DNA of 64,000 nucleotides from Thozetella sp. PMI_491 (Eukaryota > Ascomycota > Sordariomycetes > Chaetosphaeriales > Chaetosphaeriaceae): NCBI GenBank assembly GCA_021432635.1, contig MU270029.1, forward strand, positions 671,611 to 735,610, read 5' to 3'. Position numbers and translations under genes: made by a program. Below the pieces are notes generated by a model. That model searched no databases and was not told where the DNA came from. It saw only the letters and a list, made by a program, of their open reading frames with translations. Below are positions 26,012 to 34,977 of this stretch, piece by piece (positions within the stretch are counted from its first letter, which is position 1; every line of letters starts with the position of its first letter).

Positions 26012-26502
26012 ATGCGTTTCCACTTCGTCGTTGCTGCTGCCTTGGCCACCATCGCCGTGGGGGCCCCTGTCGAGCAGGTAAGAAGGACCCCGCCCCCTCC
26101 CCAGGCGCGCAGAGGCGGAGACTTATACCGCCACAGGCCGAGAAGCGTGAACCCGCCGAGTACACTTTCAGCACCCTCAAGATCATCGGGAAGGATGGTG
26201 CCGAGGTGGAGAAGCGCGAGCCTCAGTACACTAGCCCCAACGCACTGAGGCTCAAGGAGAAGGAGAAGCGCGAGCCCCAGTACACTAGCCCCAACGCTCT
26301 GCGGCTCAAGGAGAAGGAGAAGCGCGAGCCCGCCGAGTACACTTTCAGCACCCTCAAGATCATCGGGAAGGACGGTGCCGAGGTGGAGAAGCGCGAGCCT
26401 CAGTACACTAGCCCCAACGCTCTGAGGCTGAAGGAGAAGGAGAAGCGCGAGCCCCAGTACACTAGCCCCAACGCTCTGCGGCTCAAGGAGATCAAGGAGT
26501 AA
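26012..26502 (+). CDS. Secreted multi-core RiPP precursor peptide (dikaritin-like)
   Basis: Candidate precursor of ribosomally made, modified peptides. Model: exon 1 26012-26077, intron 26078-26136 (59 nt, GTAAGA...CACAG), exon 2 26137-26502; 143 aa. Residues 1-18 form a signal peptide (MRFHFVVAAALATIAVGA). After APVEQAEKR come six cassettes, each opening with Glu-Pro; the first five end in Lys-Arg, a kexin site. Type A (23 aa) begins EPAEYTFSTLKIIGKDGA and ends EVEKR. Type B is EPQYTSPNALRLKEKEKR. The order is A B B A B B, the last B ending LKEIKE. All repeats are identical at protein level up to that end. Signal peptide, KR-separated near-identical repeats and a divergent UstYa gene are the hallmarks of dikaritin precursors such as UstA and PhomA. 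The conserved Tyr-Thr is the likely modified part of the core. Alternatives: an unmodified kexin-excised secreted peptide, or a pheromone precursor, though no alpha-pheromone WC...C core is present. The product is unknown to me. Confidence 0.9.
26149..26325 (+). repeat. Precursor super-unit 1 (A1-B1-B2)
   Basis: A 177-nt block made of cassette A1 (26149-26217), B1 (26218-26271) and B2 (26272-26325). It is duplicated as super-unit 2. Confidence 0.95.
26326..26502 (+). repeat. Precursor super-unit 2 (A2-B3-B4 plus stop)
   Basis: A second 177-nt block: A2 (26326-26394), B3 (26395-26448), B4 with stop (26449-26502). A2 differs from A1 by two synonymous changes (GAA/GAG, GAT/GAC). B3 shares CCT and AGG codons with B1, and B4 shares CCC and CGG with B2, so the three-cassette block was copied as one unit. 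Only the last few codons of B4 differ in protein. Confidence 0.95.
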
Positions 26503-26550
26503 TGCGTGGACAGCCCTCGTACTGGCTCCAACGCCCTGACGCTCAAAGAT
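26503..26550 (+). pseudogene. Decayed extra B cassette beyond the stop codon
   Basis: The sequence directly after the TAA still reads in the same frame as CVDSPRTGSNALTLKDQ, which aligns with the B cassette (P, T, N-A-L, L-K conserved; Glu to Asp at the end; the core Tyr lost by a one-codon gap). The TAA and following TGC occupy the place of the expected Lys-Arg codons. I infer a former seventh cassette cut off by a stop and now drifting. Confidence 0.6.
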
Positions 26551-27405
26551 CAAACTGCCGTGTCACAGTTCGACACAGCATGCCGTCTTGGGGGTTGCCG
26601 CGCGCGATATCTCAAAGTTACTTGGTAGAACGAGGTTGGTAGCGAGTTTATTTTCGAATTTCCACCTGGTTAGAAAATCGAATGGGCAGCTATTATCTTC
26701 CCAGCAAGCCTCCGTCTGCTGCCTATGCCGTGTCTGTTATCGTGAATATGCCCCTGCCCGTAGAACCTGTATCCGCTATGAACAACCCATATCCTGTAAC
26801 AGCGGGCGCAGTGACCCTCGTCCGGTGATTCTTACCTTCTATCATCTGTACCTCTACGGACCGCCAATTTTCCGAATACGTAAGGCCACGGCACTCATGC
26901 TAGCATTTGTCTCGATACACTCTGGGGTGCTGCAAGATGCGCAGACCACCCCCCGCCGCCTGTAGCCGAAGCTGGGGTCCAAGTGCTGCGGCGCTACGGC
27001 ATGATGTCCCCAAGTTCCCGAGTGAGGGGGTGTATGTCCTAGTCATTATCGGGATAAACACTAAAGGGGCTAGCCTCGCCATACGGTTCATTTGGGAAGA
27101 CATTGGGCCAGGGGATAGGACCAGGCTATCAGGCGAGCGATTGTATAGACTTGGCCCTTTGTTTCGATATCTCTTCGCTTTTGCCCAAGGGGCACACTAG
27201 AGGCGGACTCCGGCCCCGCACGCTCCACGCCGTCCTCACCACGGCGGCAAGGGATAAATTGGAGGCGATAGTCTTGTTCCGATTAGGATGTTGCTTGCGA
27301 CCAAGGAAACCTGTGATTTGTCAAGAATCATAGATTTGGCGTTGACGATCCTTGGACAGAGCTACCTCCCTTCGAGAAGGTCATTGTCCTCTAGCCAAGT
27401 TTCAA

Positions 27406-27447
27406 GGGTGGCTTGAACCGGGTGGCTTGAATCGGGCGGCTTGAACC
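27406..27447. repeat. Three tandem 14-nt units
   Basis: GGGTGGCTTGAACC, GGGTGGCTTGAATC and GGGCGGCTTGAACC stand head to tail at 27406, 27420 and 27434. This is a small minisatellite in non-coding DNA. Confidence 0.85.
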
Positions 27448-28860
27448 TGGCAACCACGAAGTGCTGCTCCAGCATTCCCTTGGCCGGGGATGATACTTTC
27501 ATTGCTCCTCGCCGAGCCTTCTGTATTTTTTTTTTTTTTGGATTAGATTGCGTAAGATAGTCGTCACCAACACACTCGGACTTCCGACGGGCCCGATCAG
27601 TTCTCCCATAAATACTATGGCGGTCGTTTTCATTTAGTTGGAGCGCTGCCGTGACGGAGAGTGCACGGGGGATCAACTGTCGGCTTTCCGGCCCCGTTCC
27701 CGTCGCACTCAAAGGGCTCTCGGCATATGGAAGCGCCACGACTGCGGGATTGAACGCGGGTCCGGTATGTGCTGTTCAAGCAGGGAGGGATAAGGTGAAG
27801 GCGTCGAATTGGCAGCAATGAAATTGCGTCTGGGAATTATGCTACCTGTACCACAGTCAGCGTTGATACTTTGACTGAGCATCGACTCCCCTTAACGCTG
27901 CTCCATCTATCTTATGAGGGGGGAGGGGAACGGGGGGGTTGGTTTATTGACGGAGGCACATTTGAGTAATGTTCGGATTTCTAGCAAACTGTGGTACAGT
28001 AATTTGTCGATGTCGGTGGCTGTGCGTCTGTTTCTGGAAAGGGCAAACGAAGATTTTCCGAACTTGTGCTTGGAAAAGTTGAAGCCGGGACGAATGTTAC
28101 ATGCTACCTACCGCGAAGCTGGTTTGGCGATCAGGCTCAGCATGAAGGAGGACCTATGATAACGGTGGGACGAGGAGGAATAGAAGACAAGGAATAATTC
28201 AGGCCTAGAACGACGGTCTCCGAAATGCGACAGTTGAGAGTTGCTAACTTTAATGGCACATCTCCTTCCAATAGGATAACGGCGAGCAGCATTTTGTCTT
28301 GAGGAGAACAGTATCTGACGACAGCGCGAACCTCGAGAACGCAAACCAGTGGGCAGGAAATGATGCTCAGCTCCAACAGCACACCTTTTGCTACGACACA
28401 TCGTCGTTTAAGGCCACCACCGCGCCTACCGGTCGACGGCGGCAAGTATCAAGTGAGCAGGGTGTGAATTCGAGCAGGTTCTTCCTAGGGATTGAAAATT
28501 TAAGGACAGATTTCGCTCTAAATGAGGTTCTTAGGTCAGGCACTGATTAACCGCACAGCTGGAAGCACAGATCTCAGCTTGAGCCTGAGTGACTCGTGCC
28601 AACTCGTGCCGCGGTAAAGGTAGCCTGTAGATGGCGCAGGTCCCAAATGGATTGAGACATTCACAATTTACGACCAGGTTGCGTCGAGGTAGAGCAAACG
28701 CTAAGGTTCACATAGTCACCGTGCAGAATTGTCGAAGTGTGACTTAGATGAGAGGTGACAGGCGACTGAGGGGCTATCAGAACACTTGGCCGCTACTGAG
28801 TGGTGGACTTTCTTCCTCAACTCCTAGGTCAAGCCTAAGAGGGTGATGAAAAAAAGGCTC

Positions 28861-29024
28861 GTGGCAAGCACGAAAAGGTTGCAAAAATTAGAGGAGATCG
28901 TCCTGAAGACTTTGCTCCTCGTCCCTCAAGAGGGAGAAAGGGGAGGGGGGGTTCCGTGGCAAGCACGAAAAGATTCTAAAAGTTTGAGATGTGGCAGGAG
29001 ATCGCCCGAAGGCTTTGCTCCTTG
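28861..29024. repeat. Degenerate direct repeat, about 60-70 nt, two copies
   Basis: Copy 1 (about 28861-28920) and copy 2 (about 28956-29024) both begin GTGGCAAGCACGAAAAG and later share GGAGATCG, then CCTGAAGACTTTGCTCC versus CCCGAAGGCTTTGCTCC. Several indels separate them. The copies may be relics of a repeated element or a local duplication. Confidence 0.75.
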
Positions 29025-31370
29025 TGTGGCCTCCATCTGCTGCCAACAAGCGGAGTGCGAGGCGGGACAAGCATTTCCGAAGTCAGTGCTGGAATCCACA
29101 CTGCCACTGCCAGCCCAAGATCGTAGGCAGTCCGGATGGACATCTCGCTTGACCAAGGTTGCCTAAGTCCTCCTCCCGAAGGGAGGGCTTGAGTAGGGCT
29201 GCAGCCTTGGGGTTCCAAGGAGAGGCGCCAAGAGTGGCCAGCCACCAGAGGCTCGAGGCGGGGGATCTAGACCACCAAGAGCTTGGGGCCGGCGTCGAGG
29301 GCATCCGAGGTGATGAAGATGAAAAGGAAGAAAGCAGGAGAAGGAGGGGAGGTAGGAGGGATATTTATGATGGAAGGGGCCTCAGGGAGTGATTGCGGCA
29401 CGCGCAATCAGTACAATCGTTCCTATTGTTCCTATTCAACTTCTTTGCTATTGTTCTCTTTTTCGCGGGTGGGGCTCTTCGCTATGGAGCCGCACGGATT
29501 TCTCGGTGTCTCATTGGCCCAAAAATAGGCGCACTCGAAAATCGGCGCTGCAAAATATCGCACCGGCAACCATTTTCATCCAGATTAAGGTGTTGCGGCT
29601 CAAAATTGGCGAAGAATTAAGCGGGTGCGCCAGAGATCTTCCCCTCCCCCACACTACCAAGCAGATCGCCGCATCAGCCCTGAAAAAGTGGGCCAACACC
29701 TCAGATCAATCAATGTGCCGTTGAACGGTCTGGGGGCACATCTGGGGAGAACCCCAATGCATTTTCCGATCGTGCCGGGGGCTACTTAATCCGGCCGCAG
29801 AATTGCCCGAGATTCAGGATGGCTGCATCCCGACAGGTCGGACTATTAGACGTAGTGGATGGGTATGAGCAGGCAACAGCAAACAAGAAATTGGCCTATC
29901 CACCACCTACTTGGCCCCGGCTACTACGTGTGCAAGACAAAATGAGCTTCTAAGCGATGTGTACAGTAGAGAATGTGCAGCCTCGCGCGTGTATGCGGTA
30001 CATTACCTGGGAGACCAACCCAGTTTGCTACGTTCACCTGTTGCCTTCGCCTAGCTTCCGACCTACTCGCTGCAGATGCAGGCCAAAAAAATTAAAAAAA
30101 ATTGGCAGACGGGCAAAAGCTGTGCGGAGACTGGAGGCTTTAGATGGTTACCAAAAACCGTATACTGCCCGAATCGGTTGCCACTCTAGGCATCTCACTT
30201 CGTCTATCGCTTTTCTGAGTGTAGACCACCTCGGCGCCCTTTTTTTTTTTTTTTTTCCTAGTTTCGGGGCTCCTCCAGGGGCTGCTGCAGGAGCACCTAC
30301 CTTGACTAGTCGGAAGGATGGCCGCTGCAGGGGGCGGTTGATGACAAGATGGGATGATCTCGCATGCTTATACAGTACGGAGCAAAAGATTGGTCATATT
30401 TTTTACAGGTTGCCTTATACTCACTGGTTCCCGTCAGCATTACCCCTCAAAATTTGCAGAATATCGGCCTGTCAGCCCGATTGCAGCAATTCGGCAGCGC
30501 GCCTCTGGTTCGTGTTCATAGTCTTCATCTCAGATCTAGACCAGGGATGCCTTACCACTTGCCCCGAAAGGAGCCCCAGCGTAGCGTTAGGATTCGGCTC
30601 CGCGCTTCAATATTGGACAGCATCGGGAGTATGTACCGCCACACCGCCACGCTTGTCCAGGTCTGTTCATGTCAGAATAAAAGGAGATTCTCGCGTCACT
30701 GGCCCGCACGTACGAATAAGCACTGCCTAGCCTCGTAGCATTGTCGTAGCATTGGAGTCGGCCCCCTTGCTCATGGCACAGTAGTCTCTTCGCATTGGCT
30801 AGCGAGGGGCCGATTTGGAGTTATATGCGACCCTGCGGCTACTACGATTACTACGTAATGACCAAATGATGGAGGTGGAGAGGTAACCGGTGCCTCACCC
30901 TAGCGTCTAATATTGATCCGGTGTTCCAATTCGAGCCAACTGAAGCTGAGTTGAAGGATCGCATGGTATGAGCGACTAATTCAGTCTATATTTCCTACTT
31001 CTGCGCAACTCGCTAATGTCCCCTTCCAATTCTACGCAACCCACCGGGGCAATGCAACCACGCCGCGAGACTCCTGCCGCTAGGAGCAAGCCGACCGAAG
31101 GCAGCGACCTGCTCGACTCGACTAAGACCAGAAGCACACCCCAGAAGCCGGCCAGGATTGGTCCCCGTTCAAGCCTTGGCACGGTAAATTTAAGCGCTTC
31201 CTAGACAAAATACGACGCCCGACTACGCGATGCAACTAGCACAGCCTGTTCCGCGCGGGACGAGCTCCTCTGACTGCATCAATAGCGCGAGATGCCGACC
31301 TTCCTCGCATTGGGCACACTATACGGCCTCTCTGAGGCCATGGAGGTTCCTCCGCGGCCTCTTGGGGATC

Positions 31371-31377
31371 TATAAAA
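31371..31377 (+). promoter_or_regulatory. TATA box of the neprosin-family gene
   Basis: TATAAAA lies 92-98 nt upstream of ATG 31469, a common spacing for inducible secreted-protein genes in filamentous fungi. Confidence 0.6.
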
Positions 31378-31468
31378 CTAGCCAAGCCGCACGATGCCAT
31401 GAGGTGGTTCTTGGCTAGCATCCTCACGCAACAGCTTGTGCCCGCGACCGTTCGCCGCAGCTGCAATC

Positions 31469-32665
31469 ATGCCTTCTTTCTCTCTTAAGACCCTCCTCTG
31501 GGGGACGGCCGTGTCCTCGCTGGCCGCCCAGGTCGCTGCTTCCCCTGTCGTGGGACCCCGGAGCCTGTACGCCGAGCACGCCCTCAACAAGCGGGCCAAC
31601 CTGGTCGTCCGGCAGACCACCACGACCGATGACAACACCATCGACTGGATTCCCATCGAGTCCCAGGGCGAGATCGCCGCTGCCCCTCCGACTCGGTCTC
31701 TCAAGAACGCCAAGTTGGCGGCCGAGAGCAATGCCACCAAGCCCGTCTCGGAGCTGATGAAGCCGGATGCCCAGCTGGGACCCCCCGGCACTGTCCCCAT
31801 TCCCCGGGTCAGCCTCGACTACCTGAACAATGTTGCCGAGAAGCAGCTGCCGGATATCGGCACCGCCGACTCCAAGGCCAAGTCCAAGAGGCAGAACGCC
31901 AACAAGCACTGGTACGTCAGCTCGAACCAGAACGTCGGCAACATCGGCGGCCTCGCCACCTACAGCCTGTACAAGGCCTATGTGGCCAACAACGGCGACT
32001 TCTCTCTGCTGCAGACCGCCGTCACCAAGCAGGGCACCAACGGTGGCCAGACGCTCGAGGCCGGATGGATCAACTACCCGAACCAGGTCTCGGCGCCGCA
32101 TCTCTTCACCTTCTACACCACCAACGGCTACGCCACGCAGGCTGACTACCAGGGTGGCTGGAACCAAGACGTCAAGGGATGGGTGCAGGTCGACACCGTG
32201 ATCTTCCCCGGCACCGTCTTCGCCCCCAACAGCGTGGACGGCGGCACTCAGTACGAGATGGAGATCGAGTACTACCTCTACCAGGGCAACTGGTGGCTCT
32301 GGGTGCTCGACCGCTGGATCGGCTACTACCCCGCCTCGCTCTTCAGCAACGGCATCAGCGGCGTGACCCTTGCGACCGGCTCGGACGTCATCCTCTACTA
32401 CGGAGAGATCTACCAGAACGAGGACCCCCTTACCACCACCGACATGGGCAGCGGAAACTGGGGTACCAGCGGGTTCGGCCACTCGGCTTACATCCGCAAG
32501 ATGTACTGGACTGACTCGAGCGCAACCCTCCGTGACTACACCGCCACCTTTGGTGACTCGGACTCGAACCGGTACAACCACCAGAACACCATCTCCAGCG
32601 GTGCCGACTGGGGCAGCTATGTCTTCCTTGGCGGTCCCGGCGCCGGTGGCGTCATTGGCGGTTAA
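31469..32665 (+). CDS. Secreted neprosin-family (DUF239) protein
   Basis: Intronless gene for a 398-aa secreted protein with a neprosin PEP-catalytic-type domain; the founding plant enzyme is a glutamic prolyl endopeptidase. ATG 31469 is chosen over an upstream in-frame ATG (31436) because it begins a clean signal peptide (MPSFSLKTLLWGTAVSSLAA). A pro-region follows, with dibasic KR at 41-42 and at 140-141 (KSKRQNANKHWYV), so kexin probably frees the domain at residue 142. Family blocks are LEAGWINYP (196-204), GGTQYEMEIEYYLYQGNWWL (258-277), IGYYPASLF (284-292), YYGEIYQ (310-316) and DMGSGNW (325-331). Glutamates E197 and E313 are candidates for the catalytic pair by position; I cannot confirm this without alignment. 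The C-terminus is glycine-rich. Activity is unproven; fungal members often lack characterised substrates. Confidence 0.88.
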   Translation: MPSFSLKTLLWGTAVSSLAAQVAASPVVGPRSLYAEHALNKRANLVVRQTTTTDDNTIDWIPIESQGEIAAAPPTRSLKNAKLAAESNATKPVSELMKPDAQLGPPGTVPIPRVSLDYLNNVAEKQLPDIGTADSKAKSKRQNANKHWYVSSNQNVGNIGGLATYSLYKAYVANNGDFSLLQTAVTKQGTNGGQTLEAGWINYPNQVSAPHLFTFYTTNGYATQADYQGGWNQDVKGWVQVDTVIFPGTVFAPNSVDGGTQYEMEIEYYLYQGNWWLWVLDRWIGYYPASLFSNGISGVTLATGSDVILYYGEIYQNEDPLTTTDMGSGNWGTSGFGHSAYIRKMYWTDSSATLRDYTATFGDSDSNRYNHQNTISSGADWGSYVFLGGPGAGGVIGG

Positions 32666-33481
32666 GGGTTTTTTCTAAGCATGCCATTTGCCTCTCCACC
32701 AGTGAGATGCTCTTCTACCTCATTTCTTTGTGCCTCTGCGAAAAGTGGAAGCATTTTTGGAGATAGATACTTGAATACAGATCCATATGTCTTGGCTGCG
32801 CCTCTTCTTCCCTGGAGCTGAACATGATAAAAATCATCCTCCCTCGTGACTACTTGTATACTTTCAGTGCCACGAGATGCTGCTTCTATGGTTAAACAGA
32901 CTCCCCTCTTAAGTTCCCCTCTTATAACTCACCCCTGTAACACATGTACTCCCACATATGCCGTCGTAGTTTACCACACTGCGGCAGAAACCCCCACAAC
33001 GGCTTATAGTAGAATCAGGGCACATATCGCCTTTTTGAAAGGTCCCCACGCTTCACAAATGACTCGCAGCACTCAATATCAACTGCCGAGCCGTTATCTC
33101 GTCTTGATGAGCTTGGCCAGGGGTTAGGGTTTGTCTGATGGCCGTCTGCAGCTCTGTGCAACGGCGGCAACCTGGGATTGTCCCGTTCCCACGGGAAACG
33201 GGCTGATGTTGGCAACCGACAATCAATTCAAGGCGACAAATCTCCCCGCCGGGCATGCACTTGTGCCACGCTGCAGCGTCGACGACCGAGATCCCGGGAC
33301 AGGCGTCGACTCGGACCAGGTGAAGACTTGCTTACTCAGCTTCAATGATGTCATAAACGGCATCATCGATAGCAACTGCCATTGCCTGTATCTAGATCAT
33401 CGCGCGGAGGGACATGGCCAATGATGGTAGCAGACCATCGTGTTCTTCCACTGCGGCCTCCAGGACGACAGATTGCTAGCC
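32666..33481. other. Intergenic, neprosin gene to SAM-carrier gene
   Basis: Holds the 3' region of the neprosin gene and the promoter side of the carrier gene. I saw no gene or distinctive motif. Confidence 0.5.
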
Positions 33482-34977
33482 ATGGCGGACAATACACACA
33501 CCCAGATCTTGATGGTAAGCCAGCAACCCCACGCTCGAACCAATGCTCTCGTCTCGCTCTATGAAAGATGCTGCGCCGCGGCCGGCTCGCTCGCCGAGCT
33601 ACTCTGGCGCGGGAGACAAGCAGAATTGCGAAACAAAAAAAAAACAGACATTCACGCCTGAGACGCGGCATGAAATTGTATGGAAGGCGGAGAACCGACC
33701 ACATAGACTCGGGCCGTCCAGGCCACGTGCGGCTCGCGTGGCGGAGCTCCTTGCTCGCAAGCTCCAGGGGGAAAGCTGGAGATCAGACGAACACGCAGAG
33801 ACGGGGCTAATGCAAGACTTGGTTCTAGGCCGGGGCCGTCGCAGCCTTTACGGTTGACCTCCTCGTCTACCCCCTCGACACCATCAAGACGCGCCTACAG
33901 AGCCGGGATTACCTCGATGCTTTCGCGGCCTCCACGTCGGGGCAAGCAAAAAAGGCGTGCGCGACGGCTATGCACCGAGGTCTCTATCAAGGGGTTGGCA
34001 GTGTGATTGTTGCGACGCTGCCGGCAGGTACGACGCTCACCATCACCGTACCGTCTGCGGGAGAAATGTCCGAGCCGCGATGCTAATCCGAGCCAGCCGG
34101 CATCTTCTTTACGACGTACGAGGCCTGCAAGGGGCTCTACGGCCGGGCGCTACCCTCGAACGTCCCCGCGGCGGCGAACCATGCACTGGCCGCAGGCACC
34201 GCCGAGCTGGCATCATGCGCGATTCTTACCCCGGCCGAGGTCATCAAACAAAACGCACAAATGCTCCGCCAGGGCGACGGCCAGGCTCGCGCGTCATCTA
34301 CGTCGATGGAAGCGCTGCGGATGCTCTGGCGAAGCGAGGGCGGGGCGGGGGCGCGGCTGTGGAGGGGGTATACCGCGCTGGCGGCACGGAACTTACCTTT
34401 CACCGCCATGCAGTTTCCCATGTTCGAGTTTGCGAGGGGCAGGCTCTGGGCGTGGCGGGATCGGCGACGGCGGGGGCAAGCCGTTGGGGGTCAGACGGGG
34501 GGTGGTGCGATGGCGAGCAGCGAGGAGGCGCCGATCAGGATGCAGAAAGACGACAGAGCCGCGCTGGGGGTCACACCGGCCGTGCTCGAGACAGGTCTAA
34601 TCACGGGGGCCAGCGCTGCCGCGTCCGGCTCCATCTCTGCCGTGGTCACAACCCCCACGGACGTGGTCAAGACGCGGATGATGCTCTCGGCTGGAGAGAA
34701 GCGAGCGAACCGTGGGTCCGGGTCATCGGGCCCGCTGCAGGCTGGCCGAGCTGGAACTGGAGCTGGAGGGGGCGGCAGGCACCGCGCACGCAGCCAAGGC
34801 GGGCTCGCCGTCGCTAAGCTCGTCTGGCGAGAAAAGGGCATCCGGGGACTCTTCCGCGGCGGTCTGCTGCGCGCCGGGTGGACGGCGCTGGGCAGCGGCC
34901 TGTACCTGGGGTCGTACGAGATGTGCAAGGTCTGGCTGAAGGGTGGTGGGGAAGGTGCGCGCGACGTGGACTTATGA
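33482..34977 (+). CDS. Mitochondrial carrier, S-adenosylmethionine type
   Basis: Inner-membrane carrier of the SLC25 family, closest in pattern to the SAM carrier (yeast Pet8), which brings S-adenosylmethionine into mitochondria in exchange for S-adenosylhomocysteine. Model: exon 1 33482-33514 (11 codons), intron 33515-33828, exon 2 33829-34027, intron 34028-34096 (69 nt with a GCTAAT branch), exon 3 34097-34977; 370 aa. The three repeat signatures are visible: PLDTIKTRLQ at 26, PAEVIKQNAQ at 123 and PTDVVKTRMM at 264. The first repeat AGAVAAFTVDLLVYPLDTIK matches the SAM-carrier start, and LPAAGIFFTTYEACKGLYGR fits helix 2. The loop before the third repeat is long and Arg/Gly-rich, making the protein larger than the usual 270-320 aa. 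Exon 1 is short and its intron (314 nt) is long for a fungus, so the N-terminus is the least certain part. Confidence 0.82.

Larger units (their letters stand above)
26551..31468. other. 4.9-kb non-coding region with degenerate repeats
   Basis: No gene I can support. Contents are a triple 14-nt repeat (27406-27447), a degenerate direct repeat pair (28861-29024), poly-T/A runs (for example 30239-30257) and the neprosin promoter at the right end. The 257-codon frame at 29957-30730 spans a poly-Phe homopolymer and has no domain. Confidence 0.5.

Noticed and set aside
26012-26502. Alpha-pheromone precursor interpretation of the repeat gene
   Set aside because: Signal peptide and KR repeats fit, but the cores are 14-19 residues without the Trp-Cys...Cys pattern, and a UstYa gene stands beside it.
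25981-26553. 190-codon minus-strand frame across the precursor repeats
   Set aside because: Mirror of the repeats (leucine-rich), with no signal peptide or domain; the + frame has signal peptide, intron and KR sites.
29957-30730. 257-codon + frame
   Set aside because: Spans a T homopolymer read as poly-Phe, with no domain or splice structure.
31424-32581. 385-codon minus frame opposite the neprosin gene
   Set aside because: Shadow of the real gene, low-complexity Val/Gly/Asp sequence.
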